A stretch of 64,000 bases of DNA, taken from NCBI RefSeq assembly GCF_012641265.1, contig NZ_JABAHZ010000005.1:248001-312000 (forward strand), read 5' to 3'. This document shows, piece after piece, positions 54,439 to 63,700 of this stretch. This stretch comes from Chitinophaga eiseniae. GTDB lineage: Bacteria; Bacteroidota; Bacteroidia; Chitinophagales; Chitinophagaceae. Both the position numbers and the translations under genes were made by a program. The notes under the pieces are model-generated. The model was not told the DNA's origin and did not search any database. It saw only the letters and a list, made by a program, of their open reading frames with translations. How positions within the stretch are numbered: the first letter of the stretch is position 1; each line of letters begins with the position of its first letter.

Positions 54439-54666
54439 ATGAAAATAAATACCAGGCTACAAACTGCGCTAAAAATATGGCTGGTCATCTATCCTTCACT
54501 GACCTTGCTGCTATACTTCCTCCGGGGAGCAATGGATAATATCCCGCTGTACGTAAAAACACTGATACTAACCATCCTGTTGGTCCCCTGGATGGTTTTC
54601 CTGGGACTCCCTTTGCTGGATTTCATTGCCCGCAATCTTTTTCCGGGCAGCAAAAACAAATCATAA
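54439..54666 (+). CDS. Small two-helix membrane protein
   Basis: 75 residues with two hydrophobic segments (about 11-28 and 38-64) and a basic C terminus (FPGSKNKS). I do not recognise a family. It has its own -7 promoter element and lies 23 bp before the atypical SDR gene, so the two are probably one unit. The composition is that of an inner-membrane protein. Confidence 0.75.
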   Translation: MKINTRLQTALKIWLVIYPSLTLLLYFLRGAMDNIPLYVKTLILTILLVPWMVFLGLPLLDFIARNLFPGSKNKS

Positions 54667-54689
54667 GTACTTCACCAAACAATACAAAT

Positions 54690-55283
54690 ATGAAAATGAT
54701 TATTGTGGGTGCATCAGGCACCATGGGAAAATATCTCACCGGAGCATTTGAAAAAGAACATGAGGTGATCTCCGTTAATAGCAAAGACGGTCATATACCC
54801 ACCGATATTACCTCTCCGGAGGCTATAGAAAAGATGTTCAGTCAAGCAGGCCCATTTGATGCACTCATTTGTACCGCAGGCCCCTCCTTTGTTGGTCCCT
54901 GGAAAAATCTTAATGACCAGTCATTCAGAAAAGGCATTGAAGGTAAACTAATGGGGCAGATCAACCTGGTACTTATCGGGCAACACTATATCAATCCTGG
55001 AGGCTCATTCACACTCATTACTGGTGCATTAACGCATACTCCACAACGGGGTTTTGCCAACGCAGCTGCTGCCAATGGGGCGGTAGAGGCATTTGTACGC
55101 GCGGCGGCTATTGAACTTGGGCGCGGCATTCGTATCAATGCCGTCAGCCCTACCGTGATCGAAGATTCACCTCAGTACTTCCCTTTCTTTCCCGGCGAAA
55201 TACCTACTACGATGAAGGCGCTGGAATATGGTTTTCGTAGAAGTATATTCGGCGCGGGAACGGGGCAGGTAATCCAACCCTAA
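54690..55283 (+). CDS. Atypical short-chain dehydrogenase lacking the Tyr/Lys pair
   Basis: 197 residues. N-terminal Rossmann motif IIVGASGTMGKYL (4-16) and the later GRGIRINAVSPTVIEDS show the SDR fold. At the catalytic site, where Y-x-x-x-K is expected, the sequence is NAAAANGAVEAF, giving Ala and Asn in place of Tyr and Lys. Related short SDR-like proteins with this change exist in other bacteria as far as I recall. Catalysis by the standard mechanism is unlikely; it may bind NAD(P) in a regulatory role or use another mechanism. Confidence 0.85.
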   Translation: MKMIIVGASGTMGKYLTGAFEKEHEVISVNSKDGHIPTDITSPEAIEKMFSQAGPFDALICTAGPSFVGPWKNLNDQSFRKGIEGKLMGQINLVLIGQHYINPGGSFTLITGALTHTPQRGFANAAAANGAVEAFVRAAAIELGRGIRINAVSPTVIEDSPQYFPFFPGEIPTTMKALEYGFRRSIFGAGTGQVIQP

Positions 55284-55355
55284 TACTTTTATACCAGGTG
55301 TGTCCACCATAAGTGCCGGCCGGGGCACTACCTGGTATTACTTTTCAATGCTGTA

Positions 55356-55454
55356 TCAATCTGCTTCCATCAGCTGTTTCACTTGTTTATCTCCCATCTT
55401 GGCTATATTGTCCTTACCTATCTGCTTAATGGCCTCGATCGTACACGAAAAATA
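55356..55454 (-). pseudogene. Possible short coding remnant
   Basis: On the minus strand a frame bounded by stops reads IEAIKQIGKDNIAKMGDKQV then KQLMEAD and stop. It is protein-like (amphipathic helix, Lys/Asp-rich) but has no good start and only 32 codons. It may be the end of a deleted gene. The rest of the 259 bp between 55283 and 55543 shows nothing I can name. Confidence 0.25.
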
Positions 55455-55542
55455 TCACTATTGTAAACCCTTCATATAAAATACTGGCATTTTTGCTTTT
55501 GAATGTATACTTTACCGCCCGTTATTAACTATTCCATTAAAT

Positions 55543-57696
55543 ATGAAACACAAGCATAAGCATTCCTTCATGGTATGGCTGGTTGCCCTGCTTGCCACCA
55601 TCAGCGCAGGCACCGCAAATAGCCAATCCAACACACACTACACGAAATATGTGAACCCGTTTATCGGTACCGCTCCTTTAACTGATCCGAAAATACTGGG
55701 GTATGAGTTGCCGAAAGGCTGGCGATCCTGGGCAGGACTGGTATTTCCCGGCAGCTCGTTACCCAATGCCATGGTGCAGTTGAGTCCCATTACAGAATAT
55801 GGCTCCGGGGCCGGCTACGAATATGAAGACAATATCATCTACGGATTTACCCACACCAACAAAGGACATTGGAACCTATGCAATATTCCGCTGTTACCGG
55901 TATCCAACCCAGGTGAAAAATTTGGTTCTCACTTCTCCCACCAAAAAGAGAGCGCCGCTCCCGGCTTCTACCAGGTATACCTCGACGACTATAAAGTAAA
56001 CGTAAGCCTTACCAGCACGCTGCGATGCGGTTATCACCGGTACGAATACGAACAACCTAACGACCGGCAGATATTGTTTGACCTGGCCAAAGCCAACAAC
56101 AAGGTAAGCAGCTGGACGATTGAACAGGACAGCAACCGCGCCGTACAAGGCTACCAGGAAGTGGGAGAGGGAAAGATTTATTTCTACGCCACGCTGAATA
56201 GTGATATTTCCCGGATCGACAAGCAATCCACTTACGCCATGTTGCATATCGGCGACAATAGCAAAGGACCCGTAGAAGTAAAAATTGCCTTGTCGTTTGT
56301 CAGCACGGCCAACGCCAAAGAAAACCTGGCAAAGGAAATAGGGAATCAGTCTTTTGAGGCCGTACGTGCCGCTGCTCATGATACATGGGAAAGCACCTTA
56401 TCGAAAATACAGGTGAAAGGCGGTACTGAAAAAGAGCGGCAGCTGTTTTACTCTTCCCTGTATAGGTCCCTGCTGTGGCCCGTATTACGCAGCGATGTAA
56501 ACGGCGAATATACCGATACTAAACACCAGGTGATCAAGGCAGACTTTCAATATTATACGGTGCCGTCGCTCTGGGATACCTATCGTAATAAAGATGTATT
56601 ATTAGGATTAATTTCTCCACAAGTAACGCTGGACGTCATTAAATCTATGAAAGACATTGGCGACAAAACAGGTTTCATTCCTACCTTTTTCCATGGCGAT
56701 CATGCCGCGTCTTCCATTACCGGAGCGTACCTGAGAGGGATCGATAATTTTGATGTACGCGGTACCTACCAGCTGTTGCTGAAAAATGCCAACGTAGCAG
56801 GTGGCACCCGCCCTTTTATTACAGAGTATATCCAGAAGGGTTATATTTCAGATCCGGATGTTAAAAATCCCCACGTGGAAACCAAGGGAAAAGCAGGCGT
56901 ATCTAAAACCCTGGAATATGCATACGACGACTACTCACTGGCCCAGCTGGCACAGCGCCTGGGTGATACGGCCAATTACCGCATCCTGATGGCCCGCTCT
57001 AAAAATTACCGGAACGTATTTGACCGCAGCATCCGGTTTATGAGAGGTCGACTGGACAATGGCGACTGGATCACGCCTTTCAACCCACAATATCCTTACT
57101 ACGAGTATATGTTCCGGGAAGCTAATGCCTGGCAGGTATCCTTCTATGCTCCACATGATATGAAGGGCCTGGTAGACCTGTACGGTGGCCCTAAGCCCTT
57201 TGAAGCCAAGCTGGATTCCCTGTTCACCGTACCCTGGAATCCTTCCTATATTGCACGCAATGTAGAAACCATGGTGGGCCAGTATTGTCATGGCAACCAA
57301 CCGGACCACGAAGCGCCTTTTGCCTATTATTTCATCAATAAACCAGAGAAATCACAAAAGATGATTGATTATATACTGGGTCATTTATATGGCATTGGCG
57401 ACGACGGACTGGCGCTCTGCGGAATGGATGATGCCGGGGAAATGTCGTCGTGGTATGTGTTCAGCGCCCTGGGCCTGTATCCGTTTTCTGCTACCGATCC
57501 TAACTACCTGGTTACCGTACCGGTTTTTGATGAAGTAAGCTGGACGACGAGTAACGGAAAACAGCTCACTATCCGCAAACCCGGCGCTGGCAGGAACTTG
57601 AAGGCAATCAAAGTAAATGGAAAGGCGTTGAAAGGATACTTTGTATCGCACGACTTGTTTAAGCAAGGCGGCACTATTGAGGTGCTGACGAAATAA
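55543..57696 (+). CDS. Glycoside hydrolase family 92 (mannosidase-type) with Gln at the acid position
   Basis: 717 residues with a signal peptide ending GTANS. GH92 enzymes are calcium-dependent exo-acting alpha-mannosidases. Markers are YVNPFIGT, GWRSWAGLVFPGSSLPNAMV, SLWDTYRNKDVLLGLISP, GDHAASSITGAYLRG and DDAGEMSSWYVFSALGLYPF (Asp629, Asp630). The general-acid motif, usually HGNEPSHH, reads HGNQPDHE here, with Gln586 instead of Glu. That change is known from GH92 enzymes acting on mannosyl phosphodiesters, whose leaving group needs no proton. Stand-alone gene with its own terminator; no SusCD pair beside it. Confidence 0.93.
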   Translation: MKHKHKHSFMVWLVALLATISAGTANSQSNTHYTKYVNPFIGTAPLTDPKILGYELPKGWRSWAGLVFPGSSLPNAMVQLSPITEYGSGAGYEYEDNIIYGFTHTNKGHWNLCNIPLLPVSNPGEKFGSHFSHQKESAAPGFYQVYLDDYKVNVSLTSTLRCGYHRYEYEQPNDRQILFDLAKANNKVSSWTIEQDSNRAVQGYQEVGEGKIYFYATLNSDISRIDKQSTYAMLHIGDNSKGPVEVKIALSFVSTANAKENLAKEIGNQSFEAVRAAAHDTWESTLSKIQVKGGTEKERQLFYSSLYRSLLWPVLRSDVNGEYTDTKHQVIKADFQYYTVPSLWDTYRNKDVLLGLISPQVTLDVIKSMKDIGDKTGFIPTFFHGDHAASSITGAYLRGIDNFDVRGTYQLLLKNANVAGGTRPFITEYIQKGYISDPDVKNPHVETKGKAGVSKTLEYAYDDYSLAQLAQRLGDTANYRILMARSKNYRNVFDRSIRFMRGRLDNGDWITPFNPQYPYYEYMFREANAWQVSFYAPHDMKGLVDLYGGPKPFEAKLDSLFTVPWNPSYIARNVETMVGQYCHGNQPDHEAPFAYYFINKPEKSQKMIDYILGHLYGIGDDGLALCGMDDAGEMSSWYVFSALGLYPFSATDPNYLVTVPVFDEVSWTTSNGKQLTIRKPGAGRNLKAIKVNGKALKGYFVSHDLFKQGGTIEVLTK

Positions 57697-57707
57697 AGAG
57701 ATAGTTG

Positions 57708-57735
57708 CAGGCGCCCAAGGGGCGCCTGTTTTTTT
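57708..57735 (+). terminator. Intrinsic terminator after GH92
   Basis: Perfect 9 bp stem CAGGCGCCC/GGGCGCCTG with AAG loop, followed by seven T. The T-run overlaps the stop codon of the convergent MBL gene. Confidence 0.9.
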
Positions 57736-58591
57736 ACTGTGGTTTCCATGCAAACCCATCGCCTTCCGGTATCACCCTCCCAAACCCCGGCGCTGGTAAA
57801 TGATAGCCAAATACCAGTTGCCCGCTATCAGCCAGCTCCTGCAACGTGTTCCGGCGTGTTTGAGCAGCCTGTTCAAAATCGATATCGAAAATAGTTCCCC
57901 AGTCAGGATGACGAAACAATAATTCATCCTCGTGGCAGGTGTCCGCCATATGAATAAAGGGTTCTTCACCGGTGTTAATAGCAAACAGGGTATGCCCGGG
58001 TGTATGCCCTGGTGCAGCGAGGGGTCTTATTCCCTCCATCAAGGCATCGGTACTATTGAACAAATGTAACTGGTTGTCTAATAACCTTAATATCCCTTTG
58101 ATATGCTGCTGTGTTTGCAGCAAGTTGGCCACAGTGTTTTTGCTCTTTGAAAAATCAGGGGCGTCTGACATCCAAAAATCATATTCGGCCTGCGACAAAT
58201 GTATGCGGGCGCCCGGAAACATCAGCCGCTCCCCTGTACCTACAAGGCCATTAATGTGATCCGGATGTGCATGGGTTAATATAATATCCGTAATGGATTC
58301 GGGCGTAATGCCGGCAGCATGTAGATGATATTGGAGCTGGCCGGCTTCGGGAGCCGTGTAATAGCCATTTCCTGCGTCAAACATCACCACCCGGTTGCTG
58401 AAACGAAGTACCAGGATATTATGTGGCAAAATAAAATGACGGGGGCTGTTGCCCAATAAGGCCCGGGGGATGCCCGGTGCAAAGCAGCGGTCTTCGTATA
58501 TGACTTCCCCGTCTGTAACGGAAAAAATCTCCATTTTCCCTGATCTGAAAACGGCAAATCCGGCCGGATGATTCATCATGAGTGGTAGCAT
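57734..58591 (-). CDS. MBL-fold metallo-hydrolase
   Basis: 285 residues with the dinuclear zinc motif HAHPDH (His107, His109, Asp111, His112), a third ligand in APGHTPGHT, Asp in MADTCHEDE, and a final HLPAPGFG. It resembles MBL hydrolases of the lactonase-like group. No signal peptide, so cytoplasmic. The start MLPLMMNHP is kept, but Met5 or Met6 are possible. Divergent from an HxlR-type regulator that probably controls it. Substrate unknown; a lactone is a guess from family resemblance. Confidence 0.9.
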   Translation of the reverse strand: MLPLMMNHPAGFAVFRSGKMEIFSVTDGEVIYEDRCFAPGIPRALLGNSPRHFILPHNILVLRFSNRVVMFDAGNGYYTAPEAGQLQYHLHAAGITPESITDIILTHAHPDHINGLVGTGERLMFPGARIHLSQAEYDFWMSDAPDFSKSKNTVANLLQTQQHIKGILRLLDNQLHLFNSTDALMEGIRPLAAPGHTPGHTLFAINTGEEPFIHMADTCHEDELLFRHPDWGTIFDIDFEQAAQTRRNTLQELADSGQLVFGYHLPAPGFGRVIPEGDGFAWKPQ

Positions 58592-58600
58592 AGCATTTAG

Positions 58601-58608
58601 TAAATTTG
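58601..58608 (+). promoter_or_regulatory. Candidate -7 element of the second HxlR gene
   Basis: TAAATTTG, exact TAnnTTTG, 74 bp before the start at 58683, leaving a leader that contains two overlapping inverted repeats. Confidence 0.35.
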
Positions 58609-58636
58609 TCGCAAATACCCTCTTTTCGGTTAAATG

Positions 58637-58683
58637 AGCCTAATAGTCCGGCTTTATGGGCTTAGGCTAAAATTTTAGACTAA
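58637..58683. promoter_or_regulatory. Overlapping inverted repeats before the HxlR gene
   Basis: AGCCTAA (58637-58643) pairs with TTAGGCT (58662-58668). The right copy also starts a 22 bp near-palindrome, TTAGGCTAAAATTTTAGACT plus AA (58662-58683), matching its reverse complement at 20 of 22 positions. It ends on the A of the start codon. Likely HxlR operator sites governing this gene and the divergent MBL gene. Confidence 0.5.
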
Positions 58684-59024
58684 TGACGAAGGCTAGTGTT
58701 AGAAAGAACAGGCATTTTAATCCGACCAACTGTTCGGTGACCTACTGTATGAACATTATTGGCGGTAAATGGAAGCCAGTAATTATACATCTCATCCGCA
58801 ATAATACCAACCGGTACAGCTTAATGCAGAAAGCCATGCCGGAGGCCAGTAAACAAACGCTAACCAATCAGTTGCGGGAGCTGGAAGCAGATGGTGTTAT
58901 CGAAAGAATGGTGTTTGCAGAAACCCCGCCCCGCGTGGAATATAAGATGACTGATCTGGGCAATACCCTGTTGCCCATTATTGATGCTATGAGGACATGG
59001 GGCAAAGACTACGTAAACCGATGA
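58683..59024 (+). CDS. HxlR-family transcriptional regulator
   Basis: 113 residues: CSVTYCMNIIGGKWKPVIIH, the recognition region RYSLMQKAMPEASKQTLTNQ, then the wing VFAETPPRVEYKMTDLG, all standard for HxlR. A Cys near the N terminus (Cys18) is in the position often sensed in redox- or aldehyde-responsive members. The start codon overlaps an operator-like repeat, which suggests autorepression. Divergent from the MBL-fold hydrolase. Confidence 0.92.
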   Translation: MTKASVRKNRHFNPTNCSVTYCMNIIGGKWKPVIIHLIRNNTNRYSLMQKAMPEASKQTLTNQLRELEADGVIERMVFAETPPRVEYKMTDLGNTLLPIIDAMRTWGKDYVNR

Positions 59025-59156
59025 CGAAGTATGCGAGTGAGATGATTCAGCGAATTTATGAGATGTTAACGCCACCGGGGATACCGATGAACTGTTATTT
59101 TTGCCGTTTCACGCGATGGTACCAAGACTGTTGCGCAGCTAAAATTTCCGGCAAAG

Positions 59157-60659
59157 ATGAAATCTATCGTTATCATTTTCGTGCTGATGCTCTCCGGCAT
59201 CACTCCAGTTCTGGCGCAGGAACGCTCAGCCAATATTCCCGGCGACTTTGCAGATCCTTCTATTCTCCGGCAGGGCGACCAATACTATGCTATTGGTACT
59301 TCCAGCGAATGGGGTCCGCAATTTCCGATATTCCATTCTACGAATCTGCGGCAATGGAAACAAACAGGATTCCTGTTTGATCAGGCGCCGGACTGGACTG
59401 TGGGATCTTTCTGGGCGCCTGAATATTTCTACCACCACAATACCTACTTCGTTTATTATACCGCCCGGAGAAAGAGCGATGGCGTATCCTGTATCGGCGT
59501 AGCCACTTCCGCTTACCCCGATCATGGTTTCAAAGACCATGGCATTCTCATTGAGTACGGTAAAGAAGCCATCGATGCTTTCGTGTTTGATGACAACGGG
59601 CAGCTGTACATTACCTGGAAAGCCTACGGTCTCGATAAACGCCCCATTGAAATACTGGGCAGCAAACTGGCCCCGGATGGGCTTTCCCTGGTAGGGCAAC
59701 CGTTTACTCTGCTCAAGGACAACGAGGGAAAAGGAATGGAAGGACAGAGTATCCTGAAGAAGGGAAATTATTATTATCTCTTTTATTCCGCCGGCGGCTG
59801 CTGCGGCGCCGATTGCAGCTATCATGTAAATGTAGTCCGTTCCACCACTATCACCGGTCCTTATACCAACTATCACAACAACCCGGTGCTGACCGACAGC
59901 GGCAATTGGAAGTGCCCCGGTCACGGTACTTTCGTACAAGATACACAAGGTGCTACCTTCTACCTTTATCATGCCTATAATAAGCACAGCAATGTTTTCA
60001 CAGGCAGGGAAGGGTTGATAACTGCTTTATCGTGGAATACAGACCAGTGGCCTGTATTCAGCGCGTCCACTGCGCTGAAGAACCAGTCGCCCCTCACAAC
60101 CTACCATTATGATTTTGCCCGCGTCAACAACGACATTTTCTGGCAATGGGATTTCAGGAATATGCAACCGCTGTATCGCTACACCAATGGGAGGTTGTAT
60201 TTATCGGGGAAATACAGCGCACAAAATCCTTCCGGTATTGCACTCACCCTGCGCCCCTACTCTGCGACCTATGATATCAGCACGGCGGTAGTCAATCACA
60301 ATAGGGCTTCCAAAGGACTAGTGGTATATGGTGATGCCGGTGCTGCTGCCGGCATTGCTATCAGCGGTAATAAAGCAATATTTTGGATATCGAAAGATGG
60401 GAAACGCACGGTGCTGAACGAACAATCAATCATTGACACAAATTCACCGGTATACCTGAAGCTGTCGGTGTTTCCCGATTTCACCTGCCGGGTGTACTGG
60501 AGGCAAGGGCAGGATTGGAAAGAGCTTACTCCCGGGAAGCAGCCTTACGCGATTAGCTTCCTACCTCAATGGGACCGGGCGCCACGGCCGGGATTGAGTT
60601 TTATTGGGGAGGAGAAAGAAGAGGCGGAGTTTAGTTTTTTTGAGATAAGGTATAGGTAG
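59157..60659 (+). CDS. Glycoside hydrolase family 43-type enzyme
   Basis: 500 residues with signal peptide ending VLAQ. Five-bladed beta-propeller of GH43 type with the expected catalytic trio: Asp33 (GDFADPSIL), Asp140 (EAIDAFVFDD) and Glu195 (GMEGQSIL). Other family pieces are FWAPEYFYHHNTYFVYYTAR and the substrate-site CPGHGTFVQD. A C-terminal beta-sandwich (about 320-500) may bind carbohydrate. The enzyme likely removes arabinose or xylose residues in the periplasm or outside the cell; the exact activity is not readable. It ends 87 bp before the convergent tail-fibre-like gene. Confidence 0.9.
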   Translation: MKSIVIIFVLMLSGITPVLAQERSANIPGDFADPSILRQGDQYYAIGTSSEWGPQFPIFHSTNLRQWKQTGFLFDQAPDWTVGSFWAPEYFYHHNTYFVYYTARRKSDGVSCIGVATSAYPDHGFKDHGILIEYGKEAIDAFVFDDNGQLYITWKAYGLDKRPIEILGSKLAPDGLSLVGQPFTLLKDNEGKGMEGQSILKKGNYYYLFYSAGGCCGADCSYHVNVVRSTTITGPYTNYHNNPVLTDSGNWKCPGHGTFVQDTQGATFYLYHAYNKHSNVFTGREGLITALSWNTDQWPVFSASTALKNQSPLTTYHYDFARVNNDIFWQWDFRNMQPLYRYTNGRLYLSGKYSAQNPSGIALTLRPYSATYDISTAVVNHNRASKGLVVYGDAGAAAGIAISGNKAIFWISKDGKRTVLNEQSIIDTNSPVYLKLSVFPDFTCRVYWRQGQDWKELTPGKQPYAISFLPQWDRAPRPGLSFIGEEKEEAEFSFFEIRYR

Positions 60660-60678
60660 CGACCAGCGGTTAATTTAA

Positions 60679-60720
60679 GAACAAGAAAAGGGATACTTTA
60701 GGGTATCCCTTTTCTTGTTC
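60679..60720. terminator. Bidirectional terminator between convergent genes
   Basis: Perfect 18 bp stem (60679-60696 with 60703-60720; GAACAAGAAAAGGGATAC arm) around TTTAGG. The arms are A-rich on one side and T-rich on the other, so it suits both the GH43 gene and the tail-fibre-like gene. Confidence 0.85.
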
Positions 60721-60746
60721 AATTCATCCATTTCGTTGTTCTCAGA

Positions 60747-63700
60747 TTAATAAGGTTCCACAATCATCCACTCTACTGAGCCAGTCGAAGAGACTGCCTC
60801 TTTCGTCCAGAAAATGGTAAAGCTGGTTCCTGCAACCCTTGGCCCCAGGCAAGGAGCGGTCATCCCTGTAATAGGAGACGAAGAAGTAACCACAGGCGTT
60901 AGAAATATCCTGCTATTTGCGGTAACAGCCGTTGTATTAATAGTTACAGATGCTACTCCACTGCCGAAACTAGCTACTCCCATAGTAGCGTTAGCGGTAC
61001 CTTCTTTCATCTTTATCGCGGTAGTGCTAACTCCTCCTGATGCAGTCAATGCTCCGGTCATATTGGTAGTGCCTGAAACACTTACGGTATTTAAAGTAGT
61101 TTGTCCTCCTACATTTAATGTGGTACCAATAACGCCTGCTCCGCTGATATTGAAATTAGAAGAGGCTTGTACACTAGTCCCATTCTGAATAAAAGCACCT
61201 GAGTTATCCACTAAATACCCAAGACCATCTGTCCCTAATATCTTGGTATTAGCTAGGTTCGTGAATTTATACCCCGTACCATCAATATCAAAATACCGTC
61301 CGGTAGCCGAGTTACCGCCGCCTAGCCTCAATGTTGTATACGCACCTGCGGTTCTGTCAAACCCATATAGTGCGGCTACACCACCACTAAAGCCTAGTTC
61401 CGCCGCAGGACCTGTACCATTTGCAGTATACCAGCCTCTAAACCTACCCTGGCCAACCAATTCCAGGCTACCTAAACCGTCCAATCTGGCTACCGGGGTT
61501 GTTCCTCCATACCACTTAAATCCAACCGTATTACTATTTATTGGAACGGAGTTCCAGATATGTGAAGTTTCTACTCCGGTGGCATAATCTACAGCAGCGG
61601 TAGATAGTGTAGAATAATAAACGAGTTTAGTTCCTGCACTCCTGGTGGTAAAAGTGGGCGCCACTACCCCAAAATTACTATAATTGATTAAGTTGGACGT
61701 GCCGTTGGTTAATTGGATACCTCCAGCAAAAGAAGCCAGGCTACCAAATGTGCCGTTGCCTGTAATGTTAAAGTTGGCAGTTTGCGCGGCGGTGCCATTT
61801 TGTATATAGTTGCCTGCACCGGATAATGGTGCTGCGCCTATATCTGCTAATGTTTGCGCCCCAGTTCTATATCTGAGTATTCCCCCATTTGAAACCAGGA
61901 ATTTATCTACGTCTGTTGCCTCGTTATTAACTGTACCTAATGTTACCTCGCCGGTTGACCTATTAATACTTAGCGGATTGTCGATCAGCGCTCCCGCATC
62001 GGTATAACGTCCAATATTAAAATTGCTGCCTACGTTTCCGGTGCCCGTTTCCGTAGTACTTTTATAGAGAGTCCATCTTAAATTGGCGTTTGTAATACCT
62101 CCTCCGTTGAACAAGAGAATATCCCCCTGGCCAATTGGTGCGGTAGTTCTCAGGCTATTGGCAATCCCATTCCCAGCCGTCCAAAAACCTACGCCTGATT
62201 GTGCAGCTGTAGTTTGATTCTGGATGAAATTGCCCGCAGTATTAATCAAATACCCCGAAGCATTCGTACCAATTGCGCCATAATTCGGAATGGCCATAAA
62301 CCCATATCCGGAGGCATCTATTCTAAAGTCTTTCCCCGTTGGGTCACTTGTACCGCTTCCTCCTCTTAGAATTGTTGGATAATAGGTAGCGGTTCCGGTT
62401 CTATCTATTCCTGCAAAAATTGCATAGCCACCGGGCACACCAATTTCCGCTGCGGGGCCGCTATTCGCGGGGCCGCCCCAACCGGTAAAACGGCCAGATT
62501 TTGCCCATATCTGTGAACCATCACCAAATAATTGAGATATTTCCGAAGTACCGGCAAAAAATCCAAATCGATAACTTAGGTTAGCTTGTGGTATACTGTT
62601 CCATAACACACCAGTCGCGATACCTGTTGCAAAATCCGCCTGCGTACCAGAAAGCGCGTTGTACCAGATTGTTTTTGTGCCGGTACTCCTGGTAGTAAAA
62701 GATGGAACATTAACCCCTGCAGTACCAAAGTTTTCAAGATTGGAAGTCGCATTGGTGTACTGTAATCCTCCGGCAAAAGAGGCCATACTGCCAAATGTGC
62801 CATTACCTGTAATATTAAAGTTCGCTGTTTGTGCGGTGGTACCATTTTGTATGTAGTTGCCCGCCCCGGATGACGGCGCCGCGCCTATATCTGCTAATGT
62901 CTGTGCACCTGTTCTATATCTGAGTACTCCACCATTTGATACCAGGAATTTATCCACATCTGTTGCCTCGTTATTAACTGTACCTAATGTTACCTCTCCA
63001 GTTGACCTGTTAATGCTTAGTGGGACGTCGATCTGTCCACCGGCATCCGAATATCGTGCAATATTAAAATTACTACCTACGTTTCCGGTACCCGTTTCTG
63101 TAATACTTTTATAGATACTCCACCTTCTATTACCTGCGCTTAAGCCTCCGTTATATAGCATGAGATCAGCCACCACATTTGTTGGTGCTGTTGAACTAAA
63201 AGCACCAGCGACTGCCCCTCCGGCAATCCAAAAGTTTGCTCCTGTTTGCGCAACCGTTTGCTGATTTTGAATGTAAAACATAGATCCGGAAGCGGGTGCG
63301 GCATCTCCAATACCATACCCGGCCAATGTACTGGGTGTGCCTCTTATTTTTGCCCAGGAAAGTATCGACAACCAGGTTGGGTCTACATAACTCCCGGTAA
63401 GTAAAGGGTACCGGGCATCTCCGCGTGCCGTAGTCCAGTATAGGTTTGAACCTTCTGGCATGCCAGATGTTGTAGTACCAATTGGTAACCACTTACCCGC
63501 TACCAATTTCAACTTTCCGTTTATATCTGTAGTGAGTACACTATCTTCAGTTATATTATTGCTGTACCCCGACAATACCACGCTATCGCCAATTTTGGCA
63601 GAACCATTGATCCAGAGGCTAGCTGCCTGCGCAACCAATTTCTGATTAACGATATAGCTTTTATCAGCATAATCTTTGAATAACAGCTCCCGCCATGGAC

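Noticed and set aside
61740..63117. Long direct repeat as a transposon or integrated element
   Set aside because: The copies are in frame within one gene and diverge gradually; no terminal inverted repeats or transposase.
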